Shown piece after piece: positions 1 through 11,514 of a stretch of 64,000 nt of DNA (its first letter is position 1; each line of letters opens with the position of its first letter). A program made the position numbers and the translations under genes. Source of the stretch: Dicyema japonicum (lineage: Eukaryota; Dicyemida; Rhombozoa; Dicyemidae); assembly GCA_011109175.1 (NCBI GenBank), contig RDEW01000050.1, positions 88,694 to 152,693 of the forward strand. The letters run 5' to 3'. The notes below the pieces were generated by a model that was not told the DNA's origin, did no database searches, and saw only the letters and a list, made by a program, of their open reading frames with translations.

Positions 1-95
1 CAGATGTTCTTCCTTTGGTTCCTTCCTTGGATTAATTAGTTATTACTGTTTGTGCTGGGCTTACAAAAGTCTGGGGTTAATAATAATAACTTAAA
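1..95 (+). mobile_element. 3' end of an unnamed LINE
   Basis: The first 95 bases closely match 19,640-19,740 and end in a TTAATAATAATAA tail, as expected for the 3' end of a non-LTR retrotransposon with a TAA-repeat tail. The window starts inside the element, so its family cannot be read. Confidence 0.6.
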
Positions 96-214
96 GACAT
101 CATCTATATTTAAATGTCACATGCCATTACGGTTACAATAAAAAAGGTACGGTACTTATATTTAATTATTATTTGGTAAAGAAAGAGAGTAAATGGTCAT
201 ATATAGGCTGCCCT

Positions 215-1150
215 GACTGCGTAGCTATTCCTCTTCTGGATGGCGAACTAGATTCCTTCAAATAACCAGCAGCGCTCACGAGGGTCTCCTGTTCGTGTAG
301 CGATCCGATCTCCTAGACAACTCAAGAATTCCAACGTTGTAGGCGAAAGGGACCCAGCCGTCTCAACGTCGAGTGAGACAAACAAAAAATCCTTTGTTAG
401 GACCGCATACTTTTACCGTTTCAACTTATCGACATTCTCAGCGGCAGACCAGGCACCAAAAGCACTCTGGAGTAGGTTGCATAAGGCGACCTTGTCGGTG
501 CAGGTGACGTCCCAGACAAGAGGTTTACCGACTTCAAAAGGAAAGATTGTCATACCATCTGGTCGTTTCCCGTCCAGCCTGCAAAGACCGACCGTGGTGT
601 CCAATTTTCTCTTAACGACTTCGTTCAAGGCCATGTGTCTGGAAATCTGCCTGCACTCTTCCTGCAGGAGAGAGGGTGTAATCCAAAACAGTCGATCTGG
701 TCTCCGCATCTGCACGGATGTAAAACACAGACTTTTAATCCCAGTCGTACGGACGCATTCATTATCCAGGAAGGTACCTAAAACTCCATTGGGAACGGCG
801 TTGAGCCAGGTACCGTTCTCGGAAGACTCTCCCGACAACAAACAGGCACGGCGTAGTTGTCTAGATGACACTAGCAAATCTTAGAAAATAATTCCTGCAT
901 CGTACAGGCTCGCTGAGAGAACGAAGAAGGCAGGGATAGCTGATAAGCACTGCTCTATGCCTCACGAGCATTGCCGGCGTCCTTATCAACAGAGAATACA
1001 GGGAGGGAGTGTAGAATCCTATTGACAAGGATGTTGCAGGCCATTAGCGACGATATATATGCAGGGAGAGAAAGGTATATTAGTTTACGAATTCCAAGCC
1101 ATCCGAGTCTCACTGGCATCATATTAGCTATAATTCGATGCTAGACTCCG
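215..1150 (-). mobile_element. RPDG-type RT element, C-terminal part
   Basis: On the minus strand broken frames spell the C-terminal half of a metazoan reverse-transcriptase element: first PVRLGWLGIR (around 1,110), then a frame at 413-877 with WLNAVPNG, GKRPDGMTIFPFE and LVWDVTCTD, and last a piece like ETAGSLSP near 330. The RPDG...WDVT block looks like a PD-(D/E)XK nuclease core. Stops and frameshifts split the region, so it is dead. The same C-terminal module recurs at about 2.0, 18.4, 23.4, 23.8, 25.7, 51.1, 56.6 and 63.2 kb. Confidence 0.75.
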
Positions 1151-1499
1151 TACACTAATGAGGACTTAACCGTCCCTTAATGCTCTGTTTACTTGTCTCA
1201 AATCACCATTAAGGAATACGGGAAGTGTTATACACGGACAACCTCTGAACTTTTCCCAGATGTTTACAAATAATTCTTCCATTTAAAATATTTGCTGTCT
1301 TATCTCTCTCCATTCATAGAATGTGATCAAACAGTTTCTAGCACATAGATATTTGTATGAAGAAAAAAAGAATATTGCCGAAAATGAGAAAGAAACGCAA
1401 GAATTAAAAGTCCAAATTAACAATTTTTAGAGTAAAATAAAAAAATATATCAAAACTTAATCTATTTTTAATGAATTTTTATAATTTAACTCATACACG
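1151..1499. other. No clear gene
   Basis: Mostly AT-rich. One plus-strand open stretch at about 1,318-1,430 (K/E/Q-rich, coiled-coil-like, ending in a stop) could be a last exon, but nothing upstream supports a gene. Confidence 0.3.
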
Positions 1500-1600
1500 T
1501 TTTATTTAACAATAAAATATTATTTATTAACAATAACGGGGAAGAGTGGATGCTGACATTACGGAGTAAGCGTTTCCGGGACAACTGCAATCCTAATAAA
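1500..1600 (-). mobile_element. 3' tail of an RPDG-type element
   Basis: This matches 63,118-63,215, where the same sequence lies just downstream of the RPDG coding end: an AATAAAATATTATTTATTAAC tract followed by GGAGTAAGCGTTTCCG. It is therefore a second, almost coding-free 3' end of that family. Confidence 0.65.
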
Positions 1601-1987
1601 AAATGAAAATTCCAGGAAAATGGCATTTTATGGCAAAAATTACCCTAATCATAATTTCAACATTGAACGTGTGATAAACAATTCATAATGACAAAAGTGT
1701 TAAACTAAAAATATCTTTCAATTAAGTATGGGTCCTATCAAAGTCGACGACTCATTTCCCTTCATGATTTGTAAGGATGTTCGCTCAATAAGCTTTCTCA
1801 TTTATCCTTTTTTCTCTTCCATAATAAGCGAACAAACGTAGATTATCCACTAAAATGAGTTACAACTTTTATATTAAAAATTGAATTTATGAAAAACATG
1901 GCTTTTGAATTTAGGTTTTGTTATTATAATGGTTTTTTGTCATTTTAGTGGTTTTTTCAAAACAATGAAAGCAAAAAATATGAAGCA
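1601..1987. other. AT-rich DNA, nothing recognised
   Basis: No open frame or repeat match seen on either strand. Confidence 0.4.
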
Positions 1988-2215
1988 TTGCACTATCGAT
2001 TCGCGTTCTATTCCATTGTGGTCGAGACAACTGGGGGAATAAGTGGAAAATCGCTTCGCTTCCTAAAGAAACTTGGACGCCTAGCTACACTAAAAAGCCA
2101 CGACGCACGTGAGACCCGGTGGCTTCTCCAGTTGATATCTGTTGCAATCGTGAGAGGCAGCGCAACGTCGCTGATGTCTGCGGGGTCCACTTTGTATTGT
2201 TGGCTGTGTAAATTT
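1988..2215 (+). mobile_element. RPDG-type RT element, last C-terminal segment
   Basis: The frame at 1,988-2,251 contains VVETTGGISGKSLRFLKKLG and ISVAIVRGSATSLMSA, the conserved end of the RPDG family (compare 63,145-63,474 minus). It carries no upstream domains: a truncated copy about 140 bp before PARN. Confidence 0.75.
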
Positions 2216-2352
2216 AATTACATTTTTCAAAATAATAAAATTTTAATGTAAGTAATTTTTTTAATTTTACAAAATATTTAAAAATAATAATTTTTTATAT
2301 AAAATTTAAAATCAAATAAATTTATGGTCGTTGTGTTTTTTGTTTTACGATA

Positions 2353-3981
2353 ATGGAAATAACTAAACACAGTTGATAATTCAATAACAATGATTAGATT
2401 TCGAGGAATACAAGGATTACATCAAAGACTGCATCACCCTTGCCAATTTTGTGGCCATCGATCAAGAATTTTCAGGTTTTTGCAATCATTATTGTAGGTC
2501 TTCCAAGAATACTGGTAAACTCATCTTCCTCCTTAACAGAGGGGTTCGAAAAATACTGGAGAGCCAAAAAGTTAGTGATTCCAATATTCCAGGACGTAAA
2601 GAGACTATCAGTCATCCAATTTGGTCTCACAACATTCCAATTTTCAGTAAACAAATGGCTCGTCCATTCCTTTCTCTTCTACTTACTTCCTCACTCGTCC
2701 CCCTGCAACCAGTCTGAGCTGACGTTTACAGTCTCCCTTTTATTTATGTTAGATTAACTCCGCAGAGTTCCTTGCAACAAAATCCTTTGATTTCAACAAG
2801 CTATTTTCCTATGGTTGACAGTTCTATTGAGGCTAGGAATATCGTATCTGAATAGAACCCAGGAATTGGAGTTGGGGAAACAAATCCAGTTATCTTATGG
2901 GGGCTTCCCCCAGTTGGACATGGAAAAGGAGGGGAAGTACTATAGGACTTGTCTCTCAACCTTTTCGCAGATAATTATACATTTGTTAACCCTGGTGCCT
3001 TTATGAATAAATGTTTAGAAGAAGCAGATTGTTGGACATAACATATTCCTGGATTTACTATTCATGATTGACAAATTTATAGATTATCTTCCTGATGTGA
3101 TTGTTCTCATACATTTTAGACCTTGTCTTTGTTTGTGGAGACTCTGCATGAACTGGTCCCTTAGTAAGAAGTTGACTAACCTTAGTCTATTCGATACTAA
3201 AGTGATGACAAAGTTCAGTCATCTCAAGTTTTATAACACTTCTTTGGAGACAGTGTATGTGACATTGAAGAACAATTATAGTCTCCCTGAATATCGTATA
3301 GTAAATGTATATTGCAGATGTGTTGGATGGGGTTGACTTTGAAGCTGATAACATGTTCCATAGCGCCATGTATGACTCATTTGTGACAGGATTATCTTTT
3401 CTGATGTTGAGGGATCACTTTTGTATGATATAGCTTATATTAGACTCCAATGGGATGACTGAATCATCATTCATTGATAAATTCAATAATATGTAGTGAC
3501 ACTGTTATTCTAGAATAGTGTCTTTATGGCTAGTAATGGGACAGATTCTATCCTACATCTCAGAAACAACAAATCATGTCGATTTTGTTCCTTAGTTCTA
3601 GTTCCCCCTCCAACGACAAGTCTAATGTCATGGTGGTCTCTACATTGATTCACTATGACGACAGCAGAATCATTAGAATGTTCTCTAATTATGGTTGGTC
3701 TCATACTTACTCATAGCACCAATTACTATTCACTGGGTGGATGAAAATTTGTTCTGTTTTGTTAAGATATCTGGTGGGAATGTTAATTTTAAAAATGGTT
3801 ACTGTGGGGGTTACTTTAAGTTATGAGATCATTGCCAATTGACAACAATGTCCTCGTGATCCCATATTACAAATATAGAGCTATTTGGAGAAGGAAGGTA
3901 CCCTATGAAAACGAGTCCACATCTGACTTTATTAGGAGAGCCATTCGTGAGCACAAAGACTATAAGGACGATTTATTATGA
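2353..3981 (+). CDS. PARN: poly(A)-specific ribonuclease PARN, 14 tiny introns
   Basis: PARN is a DEDD-type 3' exonuclease that shortens mRNA poly(A) tails and trims small RNAs. The start ATG is 2,353. Removing 14 GT-AG introns of 21-27 nt leaves 1,299 nt, exactly 432 codons plus stop. Landmarks in order: FVAIDQEF (first two DEDD acids), IQFGLTTFQF, FLATKSFDFNKLFSYG, GISYLNRTQE, IVGHNIFLDLL (third acid), LFDTKVM, MYDSFVTGLSF (fourth acid), and a C-terminal RRM-like block ending APITIHWVDENLFCFV. These follow animal PARN in order. At 432 residues it lacks the long acidic C-terminal tail of vertebrate PARN and the linker before IVGHN is short. No intact terminator or promoter recognised. Confidence 0.93.
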
Positions 3982-4036
3982 TTAATTTATTATAACTAGT
4001 TTGTTGTGGTCTTGTCATTACGTTTCTAAGTAAACG

Positions 4037-4614
4037 GATCCCAATTACCTTCTTGCAAAGTCAAATAACAAAAATAGTACAGTGGAGGCTGAAACGTCCT
4101 TTCTTTGACTTAATGACCTCACGAAAAGTCTTATTGTCAAAAAACTTAATGCTAGTGATCCCTCTCAGCCATCATCGAAGATATTACTTGTGTCTCTGAA
4201 GCTGGATAAGTCTGGGATAGTTTATGCTGAGAAACGGAGACTTGGGAGGATCCCCAGAGGTGGGTGGAGTCTTATCTTTAATCAATGCAAGTATTCGAAG
4301 AATCTAAGTCTGTGTCAACTGAAAAAATGTTTTAAAAACTATATGGATAAACTATGTGAAGGAGCAACAAGAACTTACATCCAGTCTGTTGTATTGAAAA
4401 TTACTCTCGAAAGCATGCTAATTGAACACTAACAAGGAATGAAGGTTTTTGATGAAGAGTACACTTCTGCTATCTCTCAACTTGTGGAACTAACATGCCG
4501 TGAGGACATCCACTGGACTCTAACAGAGATATTTCGACTGACTCTGATTTGGATATGGGGAATAACAGTGATGGCACACTCTTCTTCTAAGAGAAGGAGA
4601 GGGATTACCAGCAA
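4037..4614 (+). CDS. unidentified spliced coding region downstream of PARN
   Basis: Starting about 55 nt after the PARN stop, a frame reads DPNYLLAKSNN, then after a possible 33-nt intron (4,101-4,133) a long open frame with KILLVSLKLDKSGIVYAEKR and RRLGRIPRGGWSLIF up to 4,432. A further frame (KVFDEEYTSAISQLVEL) runs from about 4,440. Frame changes fit short introns, but I could not join all parts without a stop and I do not recognise the protein. It may be a host gene or an element ORF; a LINE begins at 4,880. Confidence 0.35.
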
Positions 4615-4879
4615 TTAGTATTTCCCAGGTGGTTGTGGTTACTAGACAGCCAGTAGTTATTATTAGAGCAGAGTTTTGTATTTTTAACGTTTGGTATTAA
4701 TAAACAGGAACCCCAAACAGGAAAAGCATAGTTCATAGTTGTTCTGATAAATGACGTAACCACCAGTAGCACTTTTGAGATTTTTCGAATACATATGAGA
4801 CATGTTTTAAAAATGAAAAAAATATCAAATATCACACCAAGTATTTTAGAAATATGTCTGGATGTCCAAAAGGTTTGTT
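4615..4879 (-). mobile_element. possible LINE RT remnant
   Basis: A minus frame contains SFIRTTMNYAFPVWGSCLL, like the SFIRP..NYASPVWG segment after the RT domain of many LINEs. It is short and unsupported by neighbours. Confidence 0.25.
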
Positions 4880-4947
4880 TATATCAATAGACGCAACAAT
4901 TGTTCTTAGACGCAACAAGGGGTAATTAAGAATTTTCTCGTGGCGTC

Positions 4948-5682
4948 ATGTGGTTCACCTTTTGTGGTGGCGCTCAGTGTAATAATACACCAAAAAGAAC
5001 CATTTGCTCTTCCCCATCCAGACTCTTTATGCCTGGATGGTATACCTCAACTGGAAACTCGAGATGTTGTTTGTTCCCCTGGATTCTATTGCTTTCTGGA
5101 GATATTGAACAAAACCCCGGACCAAAACCCCTTGTTATTATGCAACTCAATGCTAACGGAATAAAAACAAAGATTCTGGAGTTACGATCTTTATTAACGA
5201 AGCACAAGATTGACATCTGCCTTATCCAGGAGTCAAAACTTTCTACAAAGAGTTCAACCCCACTTTTTCCTGGATACATCTCTATCAGAAAAGACCGCAT
5301 TGGACGTGGTGGCGGCTTACTCACAATTATCAGAAACGGTCTATCCTTCCACGATGTAAGCTTGCAAGTGGATGATTTAATTCTACACGACAAGACCGCG
5401 GAACAAATTTCTATTGATCTTATTAATGGGTCAGAACATCTTATTCTAATCAACATTTACATTCCACCGCCGGGATCCTGTCCTAATAACTATGTTCCGA
5501 AGCTCGACAAACTACAAGAAATTCGAAATGTGTTACTATGTGGGGATTTCAACGCCAAACATCCGCAATGGCTCAGTACCCAGTCGGCAGACAAGAGGGG
5601 GAGTCTAATTATCGACTCTCTAGAAAAAATGGTGATTCTGAATCACCCGAATCTTTACAAGGACACCTATCCGAAGAAATGA
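4948..5682 (+). CDS. LINE ORF: 2A-like motif followed by AP endonuclease
   Basis: The 244-residue frame opens MWFTFCGGAQ; residues 51-59 are GDIEQNPGP (5,098-5,124), the D-x-E-x-NPGP ribosome-skipping signature, preceded by hydrophobic CCLFPWILLLS. The endonuclease follows at once: MQLNANGI, catalytic QESK, GGGLLTII, NIYIPPP and CGDFNAKHPQW. The SDHNQI end motif is in another frame from about 5,760, so the domain is complete but split by a frameshift. By analogy with other 2A-bearing LINEs, translation would release a 58-residue leader peptide from the endonuclease-RT protein; that step is inferred from the motif. Confidence 0.88.
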   Translation: MWFTFCGGAQCNNTPKRTICSSPSRLFMPGWYTSTGNSRCCLFPWILLLSGDIEQNPGPKPLVIMQLNANGIKTKILELRSLLTKHKIDICLIQESKLSTKSSTPLFPGYISIRKDRIGRGGGLLTIIRNGLSFHDVSLQVDDLILHDKTAEQISIDLINGSEHLILINIYIPPPGSCPNNYVPKLDKLQEIRNVLLCGDFNAKHPQWLSTQSADKRGSLIIDSLEKMVILNHPNLYKDTYPKK

Positions 5683-5739
5683 CAACCCAACCTCCCCCGA
5701 CATATCCATTGCTTCCTCTAGGATTGCCCCGAAGATTTC

Positions 5740-7824
5740 ATGGAACGTCTCCTACGATTTCATAGTGATCATAATCAGATTATATTAAAACTGAGCCGAT
5801 TCAATAACTCACGTAGACTTAAAGCAACCTTCAAGGTCTACAAGAAAGCTGACTGGTCGAATTTCAAGCTCTTCATTGACAATAACCTAATACACTTTGA
5901 TCCCACCTCATTTTGCTCCATCGACAAAGCAGTGGACCATCTAAACCATGTAATCCTTCAAGCTGAAAAGTTGTTTGTACCACGTGCAGTTTATAAATCC
6001 TACAAGCCTACTCTGGACTCGGAGACTCGTCTCCTCGTCAAACAAAGAAACTCACTGAAGATGAATCATCTGCAAACCTCTTCTGATTTGCAAAATATAA
6101 AATGCTTAAATCAGAGAATTACAAAGCTCATCAGAGAAAAGAAAGATAGGGCGTGGAACCGCCTATTATCATCTATTGGACATATGAATTCCACGAGTCT
6201 TTTATGGAAAACTATTCGTCGAATCAAGCTAAACTTATCAGAAGCATCAGAATCTTTTTCTGCTCCAAATACTGCGCAAGCTAACAACCTAATGAAATAT
6301 TACGCATCCATAAGCCACAAGGACTTCTTGTCACTTTCGGAATTTAGTGCCTAAACCAACTTCATGGATCAATCTGTTTACGCATGCCGAGGTCACACAG
6401 GCTATAAGATCGATGAAGAGATCTTTTACGTGTGGACCTGACGGCATCGGGGAATTTTGTTAAAACACCTTGGTAATGCTGCAATCAATTCAATTACGTC
6501 AATTTTTAATTTGTCTTCCAACATGAACGTCATCCCATGCAAATGGAAAAACTCACTTATAATACCGATCCTTAAACCAGGAAAACCGAAAACCTTACCT
6601 TCTTCCTACCGTCCAATTTCATTAACGTGCGCATTATCGCGCCTAATGGAGAAACTCGTACTCTGGAAAATTAAACCCCATTTGCCCGACTGCCACTTTC
6701 AACATGGTTTCAAATGTGAGCGTTCAACTACGACACATTTGACTTCACTGTCTCAATTTATATCAGAAGGGTTCAACGTAGCGAAACGCCATCTACGGAC
6801 AATAATGGTTTCCTGGATATCCAGAAGGCGTTCGATTCTGTCTCGAGAATATTACTCACGAAGAAGGTTTTTGACACCACCATTCAGACGGATTTGAAAA
6901 GATGGATAGCCAATTTTTTCTTTGGAAGAAGAGGACGTGTCTGTATAGACCACGCAAGATCGAGGTCCCGTCTCCTACCAAATGGCGTCCCTCAATGATC
7001 GCCCCTCTCTCCGGCATTATTCAACTTGTTCCTCAACGATTTACCCTGCCCTGGAGGACCAGATTCAATGCTTCTCACTTATGCTGACGACCTAATCATC
7101 GCTAGCAGGAACAAATACGTGGGTACAGCAAAATCAGAGCTTCAGTCACATATTGACGACCTGGGAGCCTGGTTGAAGTTGAATCGTCTCTCCGTATCCA
7201 GGGACAAATCAACATATACAATCTTCACCACGGACAGAAAAGAAAAACATACACTGGATTTGAACATTTTGGGACTCCTTACCACTACAGACTCGTCCAA
7301 CTATCCTGGGAGTGACATTTGACCCTTTGATGTCATTTTCTCAACATGTGAAGAACGTTATGACAAAGGGTCTCAAAAACTTAATATTATCAAACCGTTC
7401 TTGAAGTCAAACCTTCACAGGAATGCGCCCTCGTCGTGTTCAATCAACTCCTAAAACCGACGATTGAGTACGCCTGTGCCTCATGGGCCTATGGAGCTTC
7501 GATATCAAATTCACTCAAGATCAATACCCTAATTGGAAAACTAGCACGTCAAACGAATCTACCCCCGATCTTTTCCCTCCAATGCTTGACCACGCCGCAA
7601 TCAAAAATAATGGCTCCGGCTTCATTTGTCTGTGTGGCCAAGAAACAAGTTGTTTCTTCCATTCAAGGCTAAAGGCTTCAAATACACGAAATTTGGGGAA
7701 AAACCCCACTCCTCTTCAAACCCTAATGAAAGATGATCGTCGTTTATTCAGGAAAGCCGTGGGTACTTTGGAGGAACACAGGAAAAACCTCTCGATCCTG
7801 TTGAGGCGTACCGGGATCACTTAA
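5740..7824 (+). pseudogene. LINE endonuclease end, linker and reverse transcriptase (broken)
   Basis: Open pieces at 5,740-6,354 (SDHNQI and a basic linker), 6,457-6,897 (IIPILKPGKP, SSYRPISLTCALSRLMEK, QHGFK), 7,026-7,322 (LTYADDLIIASRN with the YADD catalytic box) and 7,436-7,824 (YACASWAYG, ending LLRRTGIT) are one RT protein cut by several frame changes. The NGVPQ/SP and SFSR-type motifs are damaged around 6,820-7,020. The C-terminal ending GIT-stop is shared with copies at 10.6, 44.4 and 54.5 kb. Confidence 0.85.
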
Positions 7825-7839
7825 TTAGTTGGGTTACTC

Positions 7840-10345
7840 CATTCTTGGTGTTCCTTTTTCGGGGTTATTAAATAATAATAATTGTTCTTTCCGGAGGTTT
7901 ATTGTTATAGTTGCAATGTGATCGACTATCCTATTTGCTGAGTTACAATGTCCGCACTTAGTTTCTCCGTTATCAAAAAATATGTTAAGTAGACACAGTC
8001 TTCCCTCGGTTACAGGGGAGTGATTTCCATGCACTAGCCATCCAAAGGATTCGGCAATATTCACTTCTGTGTCTTTCAAACATTGAAAAGAGTGGTTTCT
8101 CAATTTTTCCCAATAGATACTCATCCTGTATTTCCATCAATTTCAACATTGTCACATTTTCAATGTTGTACTTTCGAAAATGATTTCTTTGAATTAATGA
8201 CCCATAGAATTTCCGCTCTTCTTAGGCAGTAATGTTCAAAGTCACCATATAATCGGAGGAGCATTCGTTCCGCTTTGTTACTGACAGACTCGAGGCCTCC
8301 CCCAAATTCCTTTCTTGGTAGATAAAGTCTTTGTTTGCCGGTTGCAAGTGTATGTGGCTATCCATAAGAATTCTATTTTTATCGATCTGTTCAAATTCCG
8401 ACGACTCTATATAAATCAATCCAATGTATTAGTTATAGAGTGAAAGTGCATATTTGTTCATCCCCTCAAACAGGTTTACGGAGTTTAAATCCGCCTTTAT
8501 CAAATAATTGATCCGCTTAGATGCTTCATAGATTTTATCCTTAATTTCTCCTTTAAGAACATTGCTGTTCTTATCTTCAAAAACTCCAAGATATCGGTAT
8601 CCATCCAATCCATAGAGTAAACGAGCTTTCTCGAACAAGGATTTCACGTTTGTTGCAGATTTGTCAAAGTTTCTCTCCAACCCGGCTGCATCAAAAAACG
8701 ATTCAACTTCCTCCAACATCATTTCCATTGAGTGACTACGGAGAGAAAAAAACTTTATATCGTCCATAAATCGTAGGTGATTCGTCGTATACGTTGGTTC
8801 CCTATTTCCCGGATTTCCCATCGTTACTTTCGGAAATTTTCCGTTCAGCATTCGACTGAGAGGGTCCATTAACAAAGCAAAGATCTGAGGAGAAAGAGAG
8901 TCCTCCTGCAAATTTCCTCTTTTTATTTTAGCTTCTCTTTTCCCAAATTTATCCGAATCTTACATTTTGTGACAAGTTTCTGAATAAACCTGACAATCCA
9001 GCAGGGAAGACCAGAATTTTGTAATACCTGGTCCGAAAACTGGTGGTCGACCGAGTCATAACCTTTTTTGACGTCAATCACGTGGAATTCAAACTGTTTC
9101 CATTTTGTTGATTTACGCACCTGTTGACGGTGGCCTGTTCTTTCACGCCTTGGCACATTCTTCGCGTTCCCAGTTGATTGTCGCTTATCAAGTAGTATGA
9201 CTCAATTTAATCTAAAATTCTTTTGTTCACACACTTTGTCAATAGTTTGTACAGATTAGGCATACCAGTAATTGGCCTAAACTCCATGGGTGACACACAT
9301 CCACTTTTGGAATAAAATACGTAATCCCAGTATAGAACCAATCACAAGACGTATATTCATCATTAATAATCTTCTTAATCTCCTCACATTAACCGAAGTG
9401 ATAAAAAAGTTATAGACTCCATCACAACCAGATGCCTTCCAATTTGAAACCATCTTGATAGTCTCGGTGATTACCTCCTCAGTGAAATCAGCAAAGAGTT
9501 CTTTGATCCAGTCACTCTTTTGCTAATAAAGAAATTGCTCTTCCTTCGCTCTTCCTTATTCAAATACTATTCCAAAATGGAAGACATTCCTCCTCATTGA
9601 ACTTGATGACCGCCTTCTCATTATCTTCATTTATATTTCTATAAAATCGCTTTCAATTCAATTCGAAACACCAGTTGGCATTTCTAAACCTCTTTCTCGA
9701 TTCGTAAACTTCTCAATAATCTTTATTTAATCTCCAACATATGAAGAAACCCTGAATTTTCCCCTCTTCGATTTTTTAAAGCCATATGAGCATAAGGTAT
9801 TGCGTATTTCTTTGTCAAATTGCTTCTTCCCGTTCATTTCACTAGCCGTTTGAATTTGCTCAAGTTGTTGCTTAAGTTTAGTGAGTTTGCTTTTCATTGA
9901 TTCTTCCCTACTATTGGTATTATTCTTCTTGGTAAGAACCTCATAGTGCACTGCCAGCATATATCAGTGATATAGTTGATATCCAAACTAGGCAATTAAT
10001 TCCACACAGAATCTCCTTTCTAAGTATTTGTCTGGGAATCTTCCTAGTAGGAATACGAAGGTTTTTTCCTGTTGTGAGTACTTTTCCAATTTGGCAATGG
10101 AACTCCTCAAAGCATTTTCCAAAATTTGAAATTTCAGCCATCTGTTTTTCCTCCACTGAAAAGCCACAAAGTGATTCACTCGACTTGGAAGAGAGCAAGC
10201 ACTTAAAATTGGCAATGGATTTCGATGTCCCGAATTTCAAGTTAAAAGCTTTCGTAATCAGAGGCCAACTATCCCGGGGAGACTCAATGACTTCCACAGT
10301 CCATTGTTTCCGGTCCATAGTGTGAACTTTGTCACTAGACATTGC
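7840..10345 (-). mobile_element. R2-like RT element with FMDD box (broken, nearly full)
   Basis: On the minus strand: N-terminal part (10,342-9,730) of unknown function; RT start near 9,500 with WKASGCDG..NFFI and PNLYKLLTKCVN in shifting frames; FHVIDVKKGYDSVDH (9,156-8,923); QEDSLSPQIFALLMDPLSR and TTNHLRFMDDIKFFSLRS (8,911-8,429) with the FMDD catalytic box; LQPANKDFIYQERNLG (8,222-8,419); and a zinc-finger-like CGHCNSANRIVDHI (7,834-8,124). This order fits R2/NeSL-like elements. Multiple stops make it inactive. Confidence 0.8.
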
Positions 10346-10559
10346 AGAGAGAAAAGATGTTCTTTAAGGTCAGTATTGACAACTATTTGATAGGTCGAAT
10401 GAAACATATTTTCATCGACCATTCTCTACGGTCCTTTTGTTTTTTCTTTTAGTATTTTTCGTAGATAGGTCGAATTAAACATATTTTTTATTTTCTTACA
10501 AGAAACCACCATGTCCACAACAAGAAATTCTATTTTGTATTTTATTTGTTTTATTTAGA
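10346..10559. repeat. Short direct repeat, otherwise no gene
   Basis: GATAGGTCGAAT.AAACATATTTT occurs at about 10,391 and again at about 10,466. Nothing else is recognisable. Confidence 0.45.
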
Positions 10560-10800
10560 ACCAAGAATCACCGATAAATCAAAGGAGAGTAGGGGCCGTC
10601 AGGTGATCCCGGCCTCCGTGAGCAGCAGCCTCATCTTTTTTCAGTGTTCCTCACGAGTTCCTCGAACGGGGTTGGTTTTAATATCGAAAAGGAAGATCTT
10701 TGTAGGGTTCTTGTTGCTGTCTCTTGAAAGGAGTTTTGTTAGTCAAACCTTTTGTACAACCGAGGGACCTAGGGTGCATCAGAATCTGAATGAGGACCCT
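10560..10800 (-). mobile_element. 3' end of a 2A-LINE family member
   Basis: The minus strand ends a frame KKMRLLLTEAGIT-stop, preceded by VRGTREEH. This matches the ends CAGTKEEHWAKMRALLECIGIT (54.5 kb, split) and EEHRKNLSILLRRTGIT (7.8 kb). Only the 3' end remains. Confidence 0.6.
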
Positions 10801-10859
10801 TGACCCATTCCATAAAAGACAACTGAGGTCGCTTATTTGTATTAACTGGCCAAAAATAA

Positions 10860-11050
10860 TAAAAAACTATGCATTGTACAATATATGCAACAGCCGTGTC
10901 AGTTTGGATGTCACCGAATCACGCGTCTATTTGGACATATCCCAAGACTCGACCTAGCAATCCCTGTGGACTGGGCCATGGAATCTTATTACGCCATTAA
11001 CAGAAAGTCGGTATTCCGTGGCGGACCACGCACAACCTTCCAATTTTTGC
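10860..11050 (+). mobile_element. LINE C-terminal remnant
   Basis: A short plus frame reads CHRITRLFGHIPRLDLAIP and then SVFRGGPRTTFQF, like the FGHV.R.....P....GRPR.RF end of many LINE RT proteins. Heavily decayed. Confidence 0.4.
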
Positions 11051-11139
11051 TAAAATCTTAAAATAAAAGTTGATTATTTGTTATATTCTTTAGTATTAAT
11101 AATTTATAGACTTTTATTGCCCCCATTAGTAAGAATATT

Positions 11140-11370
11140 TGTTATTAAAGTTTTAAATAAATTAATATTTAATTTTGATTTCTCACGTGGTGCTCTACAA
11201 AGAGACTTGTTTGGTTTCAGCGACTATGTGGACGACATCCTATCCGTTTCGTTCTGGAAAGTTTTTTTCAATTGGAACCAAAGATATTATCGTGAGTGAT
11301 GCTTATTTAGAATATCGCGACTAATTCGCCTCGTTGTACAAGACGGAAAAACTGAAGAATAATCCTTAAA
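11140..11370 (+). CDS. possible last exons of an unidentified small gene
   Basis: A frame with SRGALQRDLFGFSDYVDD and FWK can be joined through a 23-nt and a 19-nt GT-AG gap to SRLIRLVVQDGKTEE-stop. The gaps have the host intron size, but no start is visible and the product is not recognised. Confidence 0.25.
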
Positions 11371-11514
11371 ATACCTATATAAAATTATCTATTGACTAAT
11401 AATTTATAAAAATATTATTTAATGATGGTTAATTGAGTTATTTTGTGATTAAATATTTAATGAACTTTGAAAGAAATCCGCCTGAAACAAGACCAGCTGA
11501 CATCATCATCGAAG

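Larger units (their letters stand above)
4880..7885 (+). mobile_element. APE-type LINE with 2A-like motif, near full length
   Basis: A non-LTR retrotransposon with a 5' leader, an N-terminal ORF, endonuclease, linker, reverse transcriptase and a 3' end (stop codon after RRTGIT, then a short UTR with ATTAAATAATAATAATT). Frameshifts near 5,680, 6,360-6,460, 6,890 and 7,320-7,440 break it, so this copy is inactive. The TAA-rich tail and I/jockey-like RT suggest the I or CR1/jockey group. Its tail runs straight into an R2-like element on the other strand at 7,840-7,885. Confidence 0.88.

Noticed and set aside
413-884. A plus-strand frame (477-884) overlapping the minus-strand RPDG element
   Set aside because: The minus frame carries the conserved RPDG and WDVT motifs; the plus frame is its shadow.
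4974-5456. 160-codon minus frame opposite the LINE endonuclease
   Set aside because: Antisense shadow; the plus strand has all endonuclease motifs.
11078-11299. YVDD in a plus frame near 11,230, at first read as an RT active site
   Set aside because: No other RT motif lies around it, and the frame joins better to a small host-type exon ending in a stop.
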